Both the position numbers and the translations under genes were made by a program. This document shows positions 46,045 through 55,700 of a stretch of DNA of 64,000 nt, one piece after another. The notes under the pieces were generated by a model, which saw only the letters and a program-made list of their open reading frames with translations, was not told the origin of the DNA and did not search any database. This stretch comes from Phycisphaerales bacterium (GTDB lineage: Bacteria; Planctomycetota; Phycisphaerae; Phycisphaerales; UBA1924). The first letter of the stretch is position 1; each line of letters begins with the position of its first letter. The stretch covers positions 124,001 through 188,000 of the forward strand of contig CAJPFG010000006.1 of NCBI GenBank assembly GCA_905339235.1. The letters are read 5' to 3'.

Positions 46045-47025
46045 ATGTCGAACGAAGGCGTGCACAAGGTGGTCATCATCGGCTCGGGGCCGGCGGGGTG
46101 GACCGCGGCGATCTACGCCGCGCGGGCGAACCTCGACCCGATTGTGTTCGTCGGCGTGCCCAAACAGGACCCGGGGCCGGTGCTGCCGGGCGGGCAACTC
46201 ATGCTGACGACAGAGGTCGAGAACTACCCCGGGTTTCCGGATGGAATCCAGGGCCCGGAGATGATGGAGAAATTCCGGGCGCAGGCCGCGCGCTTCAAGA
46301 CACAGATTATCGACGATGACATCGTTCAGTGCGATTTTTCCGCCCGTCCGTTCACGCTCTACACGGCCGAGGGCCGGAAGGTCGCCGCGCACTCTGTGAT
46401 CATCGCGACCGGCGCCACCGCCAACTGGCTCGGGCTGGAGAATGAGATGCGGCTGGCCACCACCGGCGGCGGAGTCTCCGCGTGCGCGGTGTGCGACGGG
46501 GCGCTTCCGATGTTCCGTGGGGCGGAACTTGCGATCGTGGGCGGGGGCGACACCGCCATGGAGGAGGGAACGTACCTCACGAAGTTCGCGGGCACCGTGC
46601 ACCTGGTTCACCGGCGCGACTCTCTCCGCGCCAGCAAGATCATGCAGCAGAGATTCCTGTCGCGCCCCAACGTCAAACCCCACTGGAACCAGGCCGTGGT
46701 GGATGTACTGGGCGGCGAGAAGATCGAGGCCATCCTGCTGGAAGACACGATCACGCGCCAGCGTTCCACGCTCCCGGTGAAGGGGCTGTTCATCGCGATC
46801 GGGCACACCCCGACCGTGAAGTTCCTCGCGGGCAGCGGGGTGGAGTTGAACGAGAAGGGCTACGTCGCGCTGAACTCCCGCTCCAGCCGCACGAACATCC
46901 CCGGCGTGTTCGCGGCCGGAGATGTCGCCGACAGCGAGTATCGCCAAGCGGTCACCGCGGCGGGCATGGGGTGCCAGGCGGCGCTCGACGCCGAGCGGTG
47001 GCTCGCGGCCGAGGGAGTGCACTAG
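46045..47025 (+). CDS. trxB: Thioredoxin reductase
   Basis: FAD/NADPH enzyme that reduces thioredoxin. Of 326 residues, the FAD motif is IIGSGPAGWTAAIYAARA, the redox-active pair is CAVC at 147-150 in CAVCDGALP, the NADPH motif is VGGGDTAMEEG, and the C-terminal FAD motif is GVFAAGDVAD. All are normal. ATG 46045 is the family start; an upstream GTG at 46030 would add five residues. A small methyltransferase gene starts 11 bases after the stop. Confidence 0.95.
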   Translation: MSNEGVHKVVIIGSGPAGWTAAIYAARANLDPIVFVGVPKQDPGPVLPGGQLMLTTEVENYPGFPDGIQGPEMMEKFRAQAARFKTQIIDDDIVQCDFSARPFTLYTAEGRKVAAHSVIIATGATANWLGLENEMRLATTGGGVSACAVCDGALPMFRGAELAIVGGGDTAMEEGTYLTKFAGTVHLVHRRDSLRASKIMQQRFLSRPNVKPHWNQAVVDVLGGEKIEAILLEDTITRQRSTLPVKGLFIAIGHTPTVKFLAGSGVELNEKGYVALNSRSSRTNIPGVFAAGDVADSEYRQAVTAAGMGCQAALDAERWLAAEGVH

Positions 47026-47036
47026 CATCCGAGCGC

Positions 47037-47597
47037 ATGCCCGATCACGACCCATCCTCGCCGGGGCCCCTGCGTTTGCACATCGGTGGGACCGCGCCGA
47101 AGGAAGGCTGGAGAATCCTCAACATCCAGCCCGGGCCGCACGTGGACTTCGTCGGAACCGCGACGGACCTCTCGGCCTTTGCAGACGGCACGGTCGATGA
47201 GGTGTACGGGTCCCACATCTACGAGCACCTTTCGTACAACGACGAGGTGATGCGGGCCCTCGCCGAGGTGTTCCGCATCCTGCGGCCGGGCGGAGTGTTC
47301 ATGGTCGGCGTGCCCGACCTCGACGTGCTGTGCCAACTCTTCGTGCATCCCCAACTGACGCGCGAGGAGAAGTACAACGTGATGCGGACCATCTACGGAG
47401 GGCAAACCGATCCCTTCGATTTCCACAAGGGCGGGTACAACTTCGATATTCTCGGAGAGTTCCTTTTCGCCGCGGGGTTCCGTGAGATCTCCCGGGTCGA
47501 GAAGTTCGGGCTTTTCGACGACACCACCGCGCTCGATTTCGCGGGCATCTCGATCAGCCTCAACGTACGGTGCGTGAAGCCGCCCGGCCCGAAGTAG
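47037..47597 (+). CDS. SAM-dependent methyltransferase-like protein
   Basis: A 186-residue protein of the predicted SAM-dependent methyltransferase group that starts with LRLHIGGTAPKEGWRILNI. DEVYGSHIYEHLSYNDEVM and VFRILRPGGVFMVGVPDLD match motifs II and post-III of class I methyltransferases. It is short, with no obvious motif I glycine loop beyond IGGTAP. Related proteins are found in sugar and surface-glycan loci, but the substrate is unknown. It follows trxB closely and precedes a sugar dehydrogenase. Confidence 0.75.
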   Translation: MPDHDPSSPGPLRLHIGGTAPKEGWRILNIQPGPHVDFVGTATDLSAFADGTVDEVYGSHIYEHLSYNDEVMRALAEVFRILRPGGVFMVGVPDLDVLCQLFVHPQLTREEKYNVMRTIYGGQTDPFDFHKGGYNFDILGEFLFAAGFREISRVEKFGLFDDTTALDFAGISISLNVRCVKPPGPK

Positions 47598-47633
47598 CGC
47601 CTCGCCCGATACACTCTGCCCAAGGAGAGTCCC

Positions 47634-48824
47634 ATGCGAACCGCTGTCGCCGTCACCCTGCTGCTCTCGTGGACCGCCGCGGGCCAGCCCCCGAGTGCCC
47701 CCGACGCGCCAAAGCCCGGCTTGCCGGCGTATTCGCCCGCATCGCTCTCGTTCAAGGTCGAGACGGTGGTCGAAGGCGTGCAGGTTCCATGGTCCATCGC
47801 GTGGACCTCGCCCGAGCGGATGATCTTCAACGAACGCCCCGGGCGCGTGCGGCAGGTCGTCAACGGCAAACTCTCCCCCGATCCGCTCTACACCGTGCCG
47901 AATATTCGCGCTGGCAGCGAGATCGGGCTGATGGGCCTGTGCATTCACCCCGATTACGCCGCCAACAAGTTCGTGTACCTCTCGTTCGGCTACCAAATCA
48001 AGGACGCGGACGGCACGGCGCGGCGAGACATCCGCGTGCAACGCTTCAAGGACGATGGATCGACCCTCGTCGCCGACAAAGTCCTGGTGACCGTCGAGCC
48101 CGCGGGCGGCAACCACGCGGGATGCCGGATCGCCTTCGGGCCTGACGGGATGCTGTACGTCACGACCGGCGAGGCTTTTCAGCGGCGCTACGCCAAGGAC
48201 ATGACCTCGCTTGCCGGCAAGATCCTCCGGCTCAAGGATGACGGCTCCGTTCCCGACGACAATCCGTTCGTGGGCGAGGAGTTCAAGGCGAAGGGGTACC
48301 GGTCCGAGATCTGGTCCTTCGGCCACCGCAACCCGCAGGGCATCGACTGGCAGCCGGGCACCGGGCTGCTCTTCGAGACCGAGCACGGGCCCTCCGGGGA
48401 AGCCGGCATGGGCGGAGATGAGTTCAACCTCGTCGAGAAGGGAAAAAACTACGGCTGGCCCGACATCCACCACGCCCAGAAGCAAGAAGGCATGGAGTCT
48501 CCGCTGATCGTCTGGGACCCGGCGGTCGCGCCCGCGAGCGGGGTCTTTTACAACTCCGACAAGTTTCCCGACCTCAAGGGCAACTTCCTGACCGGCCACC
48601 TTGGCGGGCTGGGCGGGGAGAAGCACCCCGGAATCGTCCGCATCGTGCTCGAAGGTCGAAACGTCGTCCGGCAGGAGAAGTTCGTCACCGATCTGGGCCG
48701 AATCCGCTGCGTCGCGGTCGGGCCGGATGGATACGTCTACTTCAGCACCTCGAACAAGGACGGCCGCGGCCAGCCGGCGCCCAACGACGACCGGATCTTG
48801 CGTCTGGTGCCGGACTCCAAATAG
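47634..48824 (+). CDS. PQQ-type sugar (glucose/sorbosone) dehydrogenase-like protein
   Basis: A 396-residue secreted beta-propeller. The signal is MRTAVAVTLLLSWTAAGQ. VEGVQVPWSIAWTSPERMIF, GLMGLCIHPDYAANKFVYL, GRNPQG-type residues in FGHRNPQGIDWQPGTG, and FETEHGPSGEAGMGGDE are the soluble glucose dehydrogenase (GSDH) marks, with the catalytic-type His and metal residues visible. It may oxidise sugars with PQQ. The gene lies 36 bases after the methyltransferase and directly abuts the convergent ACT-like gene. Confidence 0.88.
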   Translation: MRTAVAVTLLLSWTAAGQPPSAPDAPKPGLPAYSPASLSFKVETVVEGVQVPWSIAWTSPERMIFNERPGRVRQVVNGKLSPDPLYTVPNIRAGSEIGLMGLCIHPDYAANKFVYLSFGYQIKDADGTARRDIRVQRFKDDGSTLVADKVLVTVEPAGGNHAGCRIAFGPDGMLYVTTGEAFQRRYAKDMTSLAGKILRLKDDGSVPDDNPFVGEEFKAKGYRSEIWSFGHRNPQGIDWQPGTGLLFETEHGPSGEAGMGGDEFNLVEKGKNYGWPDIHHAQKQEGMESPLIVWDPAVAPASGVFYNSDKFPDLKGNFLTGHLGGLGGEKHPGIVRIVLEGRNVVRQEKFVTDLGRIRCVAVGPDGYVYFSTSNKDGRGQPAPNDDRILRLVPDSK

Positions 48825-49301
48825 TCAGCGCCCTGGCAGGTCCGCCTCTCCGAGCACGCGAAACTCCTTGCGGCGGAGGATCTGGCCCGCGAGCATGAGA
48901 TCGTCCACCGCCAGCGCGATCGTCGGATGCCCGCTCCGGCTCTGCATCAGCGGGTATGCGAACTGAATCGACAACTCGGCGCTCAGCAGGCACAGGCACA
49001 TGCTCGCGAGCGTGTGCGGCGGCGTGATCTCCAGGACCAGCACCTCGCGCGTGGAGTAGGGGAGATTGTCTTTCTTCAGGATCTCGGCCGCGGCGGAGCA
49101 GTTGTTGGTGATGATCCGGACCACCGCGTGATCGGAGGCTTCGTGCACGGAGAGCGCGCAGATTCCGGCGACCGAGCCTTCGAACGCCTCGACAAGGTCG
49201 AAGAGTTTTCCCACCTTGTTGGTCAGGAAGACGCTGAACTGGGTGACAGTCGGCGGGGAATAGCCCCGGGCGGTTTCGATCGGCGTGGGTGTCTGGCTCA
49301 T
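48825..49301 (-). CDS. ACT domain-like protein
   Basis: A 158-residue cytosolic protein whose first half is an ACT-like fold: TVTQFSVFLTNKVGKLFDLVEAF, then GSVAGICALSVHEASDHAVVRIITN. ACT domains bind amino acids to regulate metabolic enzymes. The second half looks like a second, more diverged ACT unit (LVLEITPPHTLASMCLCLL). Target unknown. The ATG at 49301 is the natural start; the open frame continues upstream with no supporting sequence. Confidence 0.75.
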   Translation of the reverse strand: MSQTPTPIETARGYSPPTVTQFSVFLTNKVGKLFDLVEAFEGSVAGICALSVHEASDHAVVRIITNNCSAAAEILKKDNLPYSTREVLVLEITPPHTLASMCLCLLSAELSIQFAYPLMQSRSGHPTIALAVDDLMLAGQILRRKEFRVLGEADLPGR

Positions 49302-49407
49302 CGATGCGCCTTTCCGGCCCGCACCCGGAACCCGGGCCGGTTGCCGCCACGCCGCCTCGTGCGGTGGAACCCCGGAGCAGAGGGTACACGACCCTCCTCC
49401 AACGAAC

Positions 49408-49433
49408 AAGCCCCGGGTCGCTTCCCCGGGGCT
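49408..49433 (-). terminator. Terminator of the isc operon
   Basis: AGCCCCGGG (49409-49417) pairs with CCCGGGGCT (49425-49433), followed on the minus strand by TTGTTCGTT. It lies 30 bases past the erpA stop. Confidence 0.65.
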
Positions 49434-49463
49434 GCTGGGCCGGTTACAGGCGGCGTAGCCGCG

Positions 49464-49844
49464 TCAGGCCTGAAAACTGCTGCCGCAGCCGCACGTACTG
49501 GTGGCATTCGGGTTATTGAACACAAACCCACGCCCCATAAGTTCGTCGCGGAAGTCGATGGTCACCCCGTTGAGGTACAGCAGGCTCTTGGGATCACAAA
49601 TCACGGTGATCCCGTTCTGGACGAACGACTCGTCCGTGTCCTTCTGGGTTTCCGTCAGGTCGAGAATGTAGGAGAAACCTGAACAGCCCCCCCCCTTAAC
49701 ACCCACCCGAAGGCGGACCTTGTCCTTGTCGAGTTCCTGCTCCTCGATGATCCGCATGATCTCCTTGGCGGCGAGTTCGGTGATGATCACCCCGCTCTGC
49801 TGGGTCTGATCCCCGGATTGGGGTGTGGTCGTGTTCGTGGTCAT
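49464..49844 (-). CDS. erpA: Iron-sulfur cluster insertion protein, ErpA/IscA type
   Basis: A-type carrier that passes Fe-S clusters to apoproteins. The 126 residues end in the ErpA/IscA fold, with the three cluster cysteines in GGGCSGFSY (Cys54) and STCGCGSSF (Cys118, Cys120). The first 16 residues are a Thr/Gln-rich tail. Third gene of an iscS-iscU-erpA run on the minus strand. ErpA versus IscA cannot be told apart here. Confidence 0.9.
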   Translation of the reverse strand: MTTNTTTPQSGDQTQQSGVIITELAAKEIMRIIEEQELDKDKVRLRVGVKGGGCSGFSYILDLTETQKDTDESFVQNGITVICDPKSLLYLNGVTIDFRDELMGRGFVFNNPNATSTCGCGSSFQA

Positions 49845-49901
49845 GAATGCTCCAATGTCTTGCTCTCGTCTCTACGAACGGTTCGCAAGCGCCGTTCGAC
49901 C

Positions 49902-50336
49902 CTAATGCGCGGCCGGCTGCTTGTCCTCGGCCGCGGCCAGGCCGTTCTTTTTCTTGTAGTCCTCGATCGCGGCGTGGATCGCATCCTCCGCCAGCACCGA
50001 GCAGTGGATTTTCACCGGCGGCAGGCTGAGTTCCTCCACGATCATCGTGTTCTTGATGCCCTCGGCCTGATCGAGGGACTTGCCCTTGAGCCACTCGGTG
50101 GCCAGCGACGAGGACGCGATGGCCGAGCCGCACCCGAAGGTCTTGAACTTGGCGTCCTCGATCACGCCCGTCTGCGGGTTCACCTTGATCTGCAACTGCA
50201 TGACATCGCCGCATTCGGGTGCGCCCACCAGGCCTACGCCGATGTCCTTGCGTGTCCTGACTTCGCCGCTCGCGCCGAAGTTCCCGACGTTGCGCGGGTG
50301 CTCGTAGTGATCAATGATTTTGGGTCCGTACGCCAT
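49902..50336 (-). CDS. iscU: Fe-S cluster scaffold protein IscU
   Basis: Scaffold on which Fe-S clusters are built with sulfur from IscS. Of 144 residues, the ligands are Cys42 and Asp44 in APECGDVM, Cys69 in FGCGSAIASSSLATEWLKG, and His111-Cys112 in VKIHCSVLAEDA. All active positions are present. The ATG at 50336 starts MAYGPKIIDHYEHPRNVG, as in the family. It lies 44 bases after iscS and 57 before erpA. Confidence 0.95.
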   Translation of the reverse strand: MAYGPKIIDHYEHPRNVGNFGASGEVRTRKDIGVGLVGAPECGDVMQLQIKVNPQTGVIEDAKFKTFGCGSAIASSSLATEWLKGKSLDQAEGIKNTMIVEELSLPPVKIHCSVLAEDAIHAAIEDYKKKNGLAAAEDKQPAAH

Positions 50337-50380
50337 GGCTGTGCACCTCGTAAGTGTATGTCCGGGGCGAGGGCCCCCGG

Positions 50381-51667
50381 TCAGTGATTGCCCCATTCCA
50401 CCTTCGACAGGTCGATCCCTTCCTTGTGCATGTCGTACAGCGGCGACATCTCGCGGAGCTTCTTCACGGCCCCGACGATGCGCTCCACCGCGAAATCCAC
50501 CTGTTCCTGCGTACTCCACTTGCCCAGGCTCAGCCGCAGCGACGAGTGCGCCAGTTCATCGCTGACGTCCAGGGCCTTGAGCACGTAACTGGGTTCCAGG
50601 CTCGCGCTGGTGCACGCGCTCCCCGACGAGCAGGCGATCTCCTTCACCGCCATCATCAGCCCCTCCCCCTCGACGAACCCGAAGGAGATGTTCGTCAGGT
50701 GCGGCAGCCGCCTCGTCGGGTGCCCGTTCACCTGGCACGAATCGAGCCGCGATGAAACACCCTGCTCGAGCCGCGTTCGCAGGGCGAGAAGGCGCGTCGC
50801 ATCGCGGTCCATTTCCGCGGCCGCGATCTCGCACGCCTTGCCGAGCCCCACGATCCCCGTGACGTTGAGCGTTCCGGACCGGAAGCCGCGCTCCTGGCCG
50901 CCGCCATCGACCAGCGCCGTGAGGCGGACCCTGGGCCTGCGTCGGCGCACGTAGAGCGCGCCCACGCCCTTGGGGCCGTAGATCTTGTGCGCCGACATCG
51001 AGAGCAGATCGATGTTGTCCCGCTCGACGTCCACCGGCATCTTGCCGGCCCATTGCGTGGCGTCGGTGTGGAACAAGATGTTCCGCTCATGGCAGAGCGC
51101 GCCGATCTGCGGGATTTCGTTGATCGTTCCGATCTCGTTGTTCGCCCACATGATCGAGACCAGGATCGTGTCCGGCCGCAGCGCCTGCCGCACCGAGTCG
51201 GCCGTCACGACTCCGTCCTTGCCGGGCACCAGGAACGTCACGTCGAAGCCCTCTTTCTGGAGGCGCTTGCAGGGATCCAGCACCGCCTTGTGCTCGATGA
51301 TGCACGTGACCATGTGCCCGCGGCCCGTGCCGCCGGCCGGGGCTTTCTCGTACATCGTCGCCGCGCCCTTGATCGCCAGGTTGTTCGCCTCGGTCGAGCC
51401 GGAGGTGAAGATGATCTCTTTCTCGTCCGCGCCGAGCAACGCGGCGACCTGCTCGCGGGCCCGGTCCACCCCCGCTTCGGCATCCCAGCCGAACTGGTGA
51501 TTTCGGCTCCCCGGGTTCCCGAAGGTCTTGGTGAAGAACGGAAGCATGGCCTCGACAACGCGAGGGTCGCACGGCGTGGTCGCCGCGTGGTCCATGTAGA
51601 TCGGAGTGATCAGAGTTCCCACGTGCCGGGCCTCCTTGAGAATGCGTGCTTCAGCGGACTGATCCAT
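50381..51667 (-). CDS. iscS: Cysteine desulfurase IscS
   Basis: Pyridoxal-phosphate enzyme that removes sulfur from cysteine for Fe-S cluster and thiolation pathways. Of 428 residues, [19 protein letters not shown] opens the fold, the PLP lysine is Lys228 in [12 protein letters not shown], and the catalytic Cys352 is in [14 protein letters not shown]. The C-terminus ends near [14 protein letters not shown], as in IscS. It heads the iscS-iscU-erpA operon; no IscR gene is next to it. Confidence 0.95.
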   Translation of the reverse strand: MDQSAEARILKEARHVGTLITPIYMDHAATTPCDPRVVEAMLPFFTKTFGNPGSRNHQFGWDAEAGVDRAREQVAALLGADEKEIIFTSGSTEANNLAIKGAATMYEKAPAGGTGRGHMVTCIIEHKAVLDPCKRLQKEGFDVTFLVPGKDGVVTADSVRQALRPDTILVSIMWANNEIGTINEIPQIGALCHERNILFHTDATQWAGKMPVDVERDNIDLLSMSAHKIYGPKGVGALYVRRRRPRVRLTALVDGGGQERGFRSGTLNVTGIVGLGKACEIAAAEMDRDATRLLALRTRLEQGVSSRLDSCQVNGHPTRRLPHLTNISFGFVEGEGLMMAVKEIACSSGSACTSASLEPSYVLKALDVSDELAHSSLRLSLGKWSTQEQVDFAVERIVGAVKKLREMSPLYDMHKEGIDLSKVEWGNH

Positions 51668-51728
51668 CGTTATTGAGTTTTAGAATCACTCTAGGATATG
51701 GGTGCAGAGGCTAAACATCCACCTTCGC

Positions 51729-52163
51729 TTACGCCCCCGCCGGCCGCTTGTAGACCATCCGCAGCGAGTTTCCCTTGGCGTTGTACTCCGCTTCGGCCAT
51801 GTAGGCTCGGATCAGCAGTAGGCCCCGTCCTGAGCCGCGTTCAAGGTTTTCTTCGAGTGTCGGATCGGGCACCTCGGCGGGGTCGAACCCGGGGCCCTGG
51901 TCCTCCACGTGGATCTCGACTTGCCCCGCGGTCGCATCGAAGGAAAGCCGAACCGGCGTGTTCTCCGGCAGTCCGCGATGCCCGTGGCGGAAAGAGTTGC
52001 TCAACGCTTCGTGCAGGCACAGCCTCACGGCGAACAGCGACGCCTTGGGGTAGTGAAACTGGCTCAGGGACGAAAGCACCCGCTCCTCGGCCCGCTCGAT
52101 CACCGCCGGGTCGTTCGACACCGAGAGGACGTCTCGCACGCGATGGCCCGCGGCGTGATTCAT
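51729..52163 (-). CDS. Anti-sigma factor-type serine kinase (HATPase, RsbW/SpoIIAB-like)
   Basis: A 144-residue GHKL ATPase. The N-box is HEALSNSFRHG (Glu52, Asn56), the G1 box DQGPGFDP, and the G2 box GSGRGLLLIRAYM. This is the RsbW/SpoIIAB class that phosphorylates a STAS antagonist and binds a sigma factor, or another target. The gene just upstream encodes a STAS protein, so the two should form a partner-switching pair. The controlled target cannot be named; iscS lies 61 bases downstream. Confidence 0.88.
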   Translation of the reverse strand: MNHAAGHRVRDVLSVSNDPAVIERAEERVLSSLSQFHYPKASLFAVRLCLHEALSNSFRHGHRGLPENTPVRLSFDATAGQVEIHVEDQGPGFDPAEVPDPTLEENLERGSGRGLLLIRAYMAEAEYNAKGNSLRMVYKRPAGA

Positions 52164-52223
52164 GACACCAGCGTGGAAAGGGCGGACTCTTCGGGTTGGA
52201 TTCCGGTCTGCACGGTCGGGGCC

Positions 52224-52583
52224 TCACGCGAACGTGCGCATCGCGTCCGCGACGGTCGGATGAATCTGGAAGAGCTTGTTGAGGCGGGTGATCGTGAACA
52301 CTTCGTAGATCTGTGGATCGATGTTGGTCAGGCGCAACTGGCCCGACTTCGCCCGGATCTTGTTGTTGATGGTGATCAGCGTCCCCAGCGCCGCCGACGA
52401 CAGGTGCTCCACGTTCGCGAAACTGATCAGAAGCCGGGGCGAGGGATCGGCATCGATGAGCGCGGCGACTTCATCCCCGATGGACTGGATGTTCCCTTCG
52501 TCGAGGATGTTCCGGTCCACGAACTCCACCTGAATAACCCCGTCGATGCGTTTGACGCGGATGCGTGATTCGGCTCCTGGCAT
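52224..52583 (-). CDS. STAS-domain anti-sigma factor antagonist
   Basis: A 119-residue STAS protein (RsbV/SpoIIAA type). The phosphorylation-loop serines are Ser62-Ser63 in VEHLSSAALGTLITINNK. In the partner-switch model, the unphosphorylated form captures the kinase encoded downstream. The first 20 residues form the beta-strand start RIRVKRIDGVIQVEF. It ends 60 bases before the HATPase gene and lies downstream of the secretin terminator. Confidence 0.9.
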   Translation of the reverse strand: MPGAESRIRVKRIDGVIQVEFVDRNILDEGNIQSIGDEVAALIDADPSPRLLISFANVEHLSSAALGTLITINNKIRAKSGQLRLTNIDPQIYEVFTITRLNKLFQIHPTVADAMRTFA

Positions 52584-52661
52584 CGGGTCGCTCCTGTAGA
52601 TTGCGGGCGATGATAGCGAGATTTGCCCGCCGCTTCGAGCCCGGTCGGTTCCCCAACGAAA

Positions 52662-52688
52662 AAGCCCCGGAAGTTGGTTCCGGGGCTT
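52662..52688 (-). terminator. Terminator of the secretin gene
   Basis: Perfect 11-base stem AAGCCCCGGAA / TTCCGGGGCTT with a 5-base loop; on the minus strand it is followed by TTTCGTT. It closes the secretin transcript. Confidence 0.85.
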
Positions 52689-52717
52689 GAGATCACCAAT
52701 GACGCCGGTTCCGGCGA

Positions 52718-55700
52718 TTACCCGCCGAACCGGATCGAATCGCTCAGCCCGGGGAAGTGCCGCTCTTCCTCTTCGTTCTGGATCAAGATGGTGGGCTTGA
52801 GCAGGATGAGCAGGGTCTGCTCCTCCTTGGACATGACCCGGTTCGAGAAGAACCGGTTGATGATCGGGATCTTGGAGAGAACCGGGACGCCCGACTCGGT
52901 CTCGGACTCGGTCACCAGCCGCTGGCCGCCCAGCAGGATCGTGCCCTGGTCCGGGACGGTGACGGTGGTCTGAACCCGCGTGACCGTCGTGGTGGGGCGC
53001 TGGATGAACGACTGCGTCGCCGCGGAGTTGACCAACTGCCCGCCGGCCACCGCCGTGACCGGGGTGTTCTGGAAGCCTTCGATCTTCGCGACCGACGCAT
53101 CGACGTTGAGGGTCACGTAACGGCGATCCGCCGAAATCGTGCCGTCCACGAGCAGCCGCACGCCCTCGTTGACGGTGGCCAACTGGGGATCGAAGCCCAC
53201 GGCCGACTCGCTCACCACCGGGGTCAGATCGGACACAAAGGCGATCTGCGTCGCGACGTAGATATTCGACGTCTGGCCGTTGGTGAAAGTCAGGCGCGGG
53301 GCGGTGAGGGTCACCGTCCGGCGATCGGCCTGGGTGGCCTTCACGAGGAAGTCAACCTGGATGTCGTCGAGGAACTGCCCGGCCACGCCCAGGGCGGGAA
53401 CGCCGGAGAGGATGCCCTGACCGAAATCTCCCTGGAGGAGGCTCTCGGCGATTCCCAGGCTGTTCTGTCCGGCGCCCACCACCGACAGAGGGCTGGGAAG
53501 CGGGGTGTTGTTCGCGTTGGCCCCGGTGCTCGGGGCCTGGGGATAGGTGGATTGCAGGCCGCCGGCGCCGAAGTCGAAGAAGTCCGAGGGCCGCAGCGTC
53601 GGGATCGTCGCCCGCGCCGTCCGGACCTGGTTGTTACGACCGTTGAAGTACACGTCCAGGTCTACGCCCACCTGCTCGAAGAAATCCTGGCTGACGAGCA
53701 GGAAGCGGGTTTCGACGTTGATCTGCATCGCGCGGGATTCGCGGAGTTTCTTGAGCAGTCCGTGGATCTCGCGGTGGTTGGCCGCGGTTTGCGTGATGAT
53801 CAGGTTGCCCTGGAGTTGCTGGATGTACCCGACGTCGCCGCCGTTTTCCTGCCAGTTGGGGCTGTCCACATTGGTGGTGATGATGTTGATGAGTTCGTTG
53901 GTGCGGTCCTCGAGCGTGCGGCGATTGGCGTTGGCGCCCTGGCCGCCGGTCTCGCGGAAGGGAGACTGCCCGCCTCCGCCGCCCTGCTGCCCGGTGCTCT
54001 GCAGCACGGACTGGAGGTCGAACTCGGGGGCCTGGTTGTAATCGGGCACCTCGATGAGCAGGTCGCGGATGTCGTAGATCACCAGCGCCTTGTTCTTGTT
54101 GATCACGTCCTTGGACGCGATGACGAGGATGCCGTCCTGCACGGCCCAGGCCGCGCCGCCGGTGTCGGTGCCGACCTTCTCGAGCACGCGGTCCAGGACG
54201 GTGCGGACCGACGCGTTGGAGATCTTCATTGAGACGAGGGCTTCGCGATCGATGCCCGCGCCCTCGAGGCTCTCGTAGTTGACGTCCACGTTGAGGTTGG
54301 TGACGTTCTGCAGGAAGCCCACGACGCTCGAGAACGGGGTGTCGTTGAACTCGACGGGGATGCGCTTGTTCTCGAGCACGGCGAGCGCGCGCCGGTTGTC
54401 CTCAGTGTCGGCGAAGGCCACGGGCTCGCCGCGGAGAGTCGAAATCGCGGGCCAATCCTCGGGGTAACTGAGCAACTCCGTGACCGGGATGGTCGCGCCG
54501 AGATTGTCAACGCCGTGGATCGCGATGCCGCGATTCTTCGACTCGATGTAGCGCATGGCGCGCTGCGCGAGGATGATGTCCTGGTAGACATCCCGCAGCA
54601 ACTGGGCCGAGGGGTTGATCGGGTCCAGGAACAGGACTTCATCCACGACCTGCAGCGCCTCTTCGTACTTCATCTCGCGCTGCAGAGCGCGGGCCCGCTC
54701 GATTGCCTGGTTGATCTTCTCTTCCTTGTTGCGACCGGCGGTTGTGGCCGCCTCCTCGGCCTGCTTCCGCAGCGCTTCCTCTCGAATGCGGGCCTGCTCG
54801 GCGCGGATCCGGTCATCCTCCTGGTCGATCTTGGTGCGGATGTCGCCGACCTGCTTGCGGAGTTCCTCGAACTCGCTCTGCGCCAGGTATTGACGACCGG
54901 CGTTCAGACGGAGATTGGCCGAGGCCGCGAGTTCGCGGGCACGGTCCGGCTGGCCGGAGGCCAACGCCGCGCCGGCCTGGGACATGTCGTTGTTGAACTC
55001 CGCCACCGTCTGGTCATGGGCGATCTGCCACGTCTGGGTGAACTGTCTGAGGTCGCCGCCGGCCTGTCCGGGGTTCACGGTGTTGCGAGCGTTCACCTCC
55101 GCCAACCGCTTCTCCACGTGCGTCCGCTGCTCGGTAGTCAGCACCTCCGCGTACACCCTCAGCACCCGGTTGTATTTGGCCGCGGCTTCCGACATCACGT
55201 CCTGCTCGAAGGCGTAGTCGGCCTCGGCGATGATCGACGCCGCTTCGAAGCGCTTGGCCTCGGTGATGATGTCCGTCTGCGGCGCGGGAGCGGGCTCGGG
55301 CGGCTGCGCGGTCGGCTGGGCGGCAGGCTGGGCCGCAGGCTCGGGCTGGGCGGCGGGTTCGGGCTGCTTTGCCGGCTCCGTCGCGGGCTGGGCCTCGGGC
55401 TGCGGCTCACGCTTCTTGATCACTCCGGGCTGCAACATGCCCGCGTTGACGCTCGACTCGGCGCCAAGAACGCGATCCTGCACGGCGATCAGGCGGGCGG
55501 CGGCTCCATCTTCGACCGGAGCGCCCCAGCGAACAACCTGCTCGACGATCGAGCGGGCTTCCGCGGCGCGCCCGGCGTCGAGCGATTGCTCGGCATCGGC
55601 AAGGCGGTCCGCCATCGTGGAGGCCAGCGCCTGCCGGCGCGTCGCGACCCCGTCGAGATACGTTTTCGCACGCGCCGATTGCTCGTTGGTCGCCTTCGGG

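Noticed and set aside
44305-47055. Long minus-strand open frame (916 codons)
   Set aside because: Antisense to an exported protein gene and trxB, which have clear motifs; composition is Arg/His-rich without family signs.
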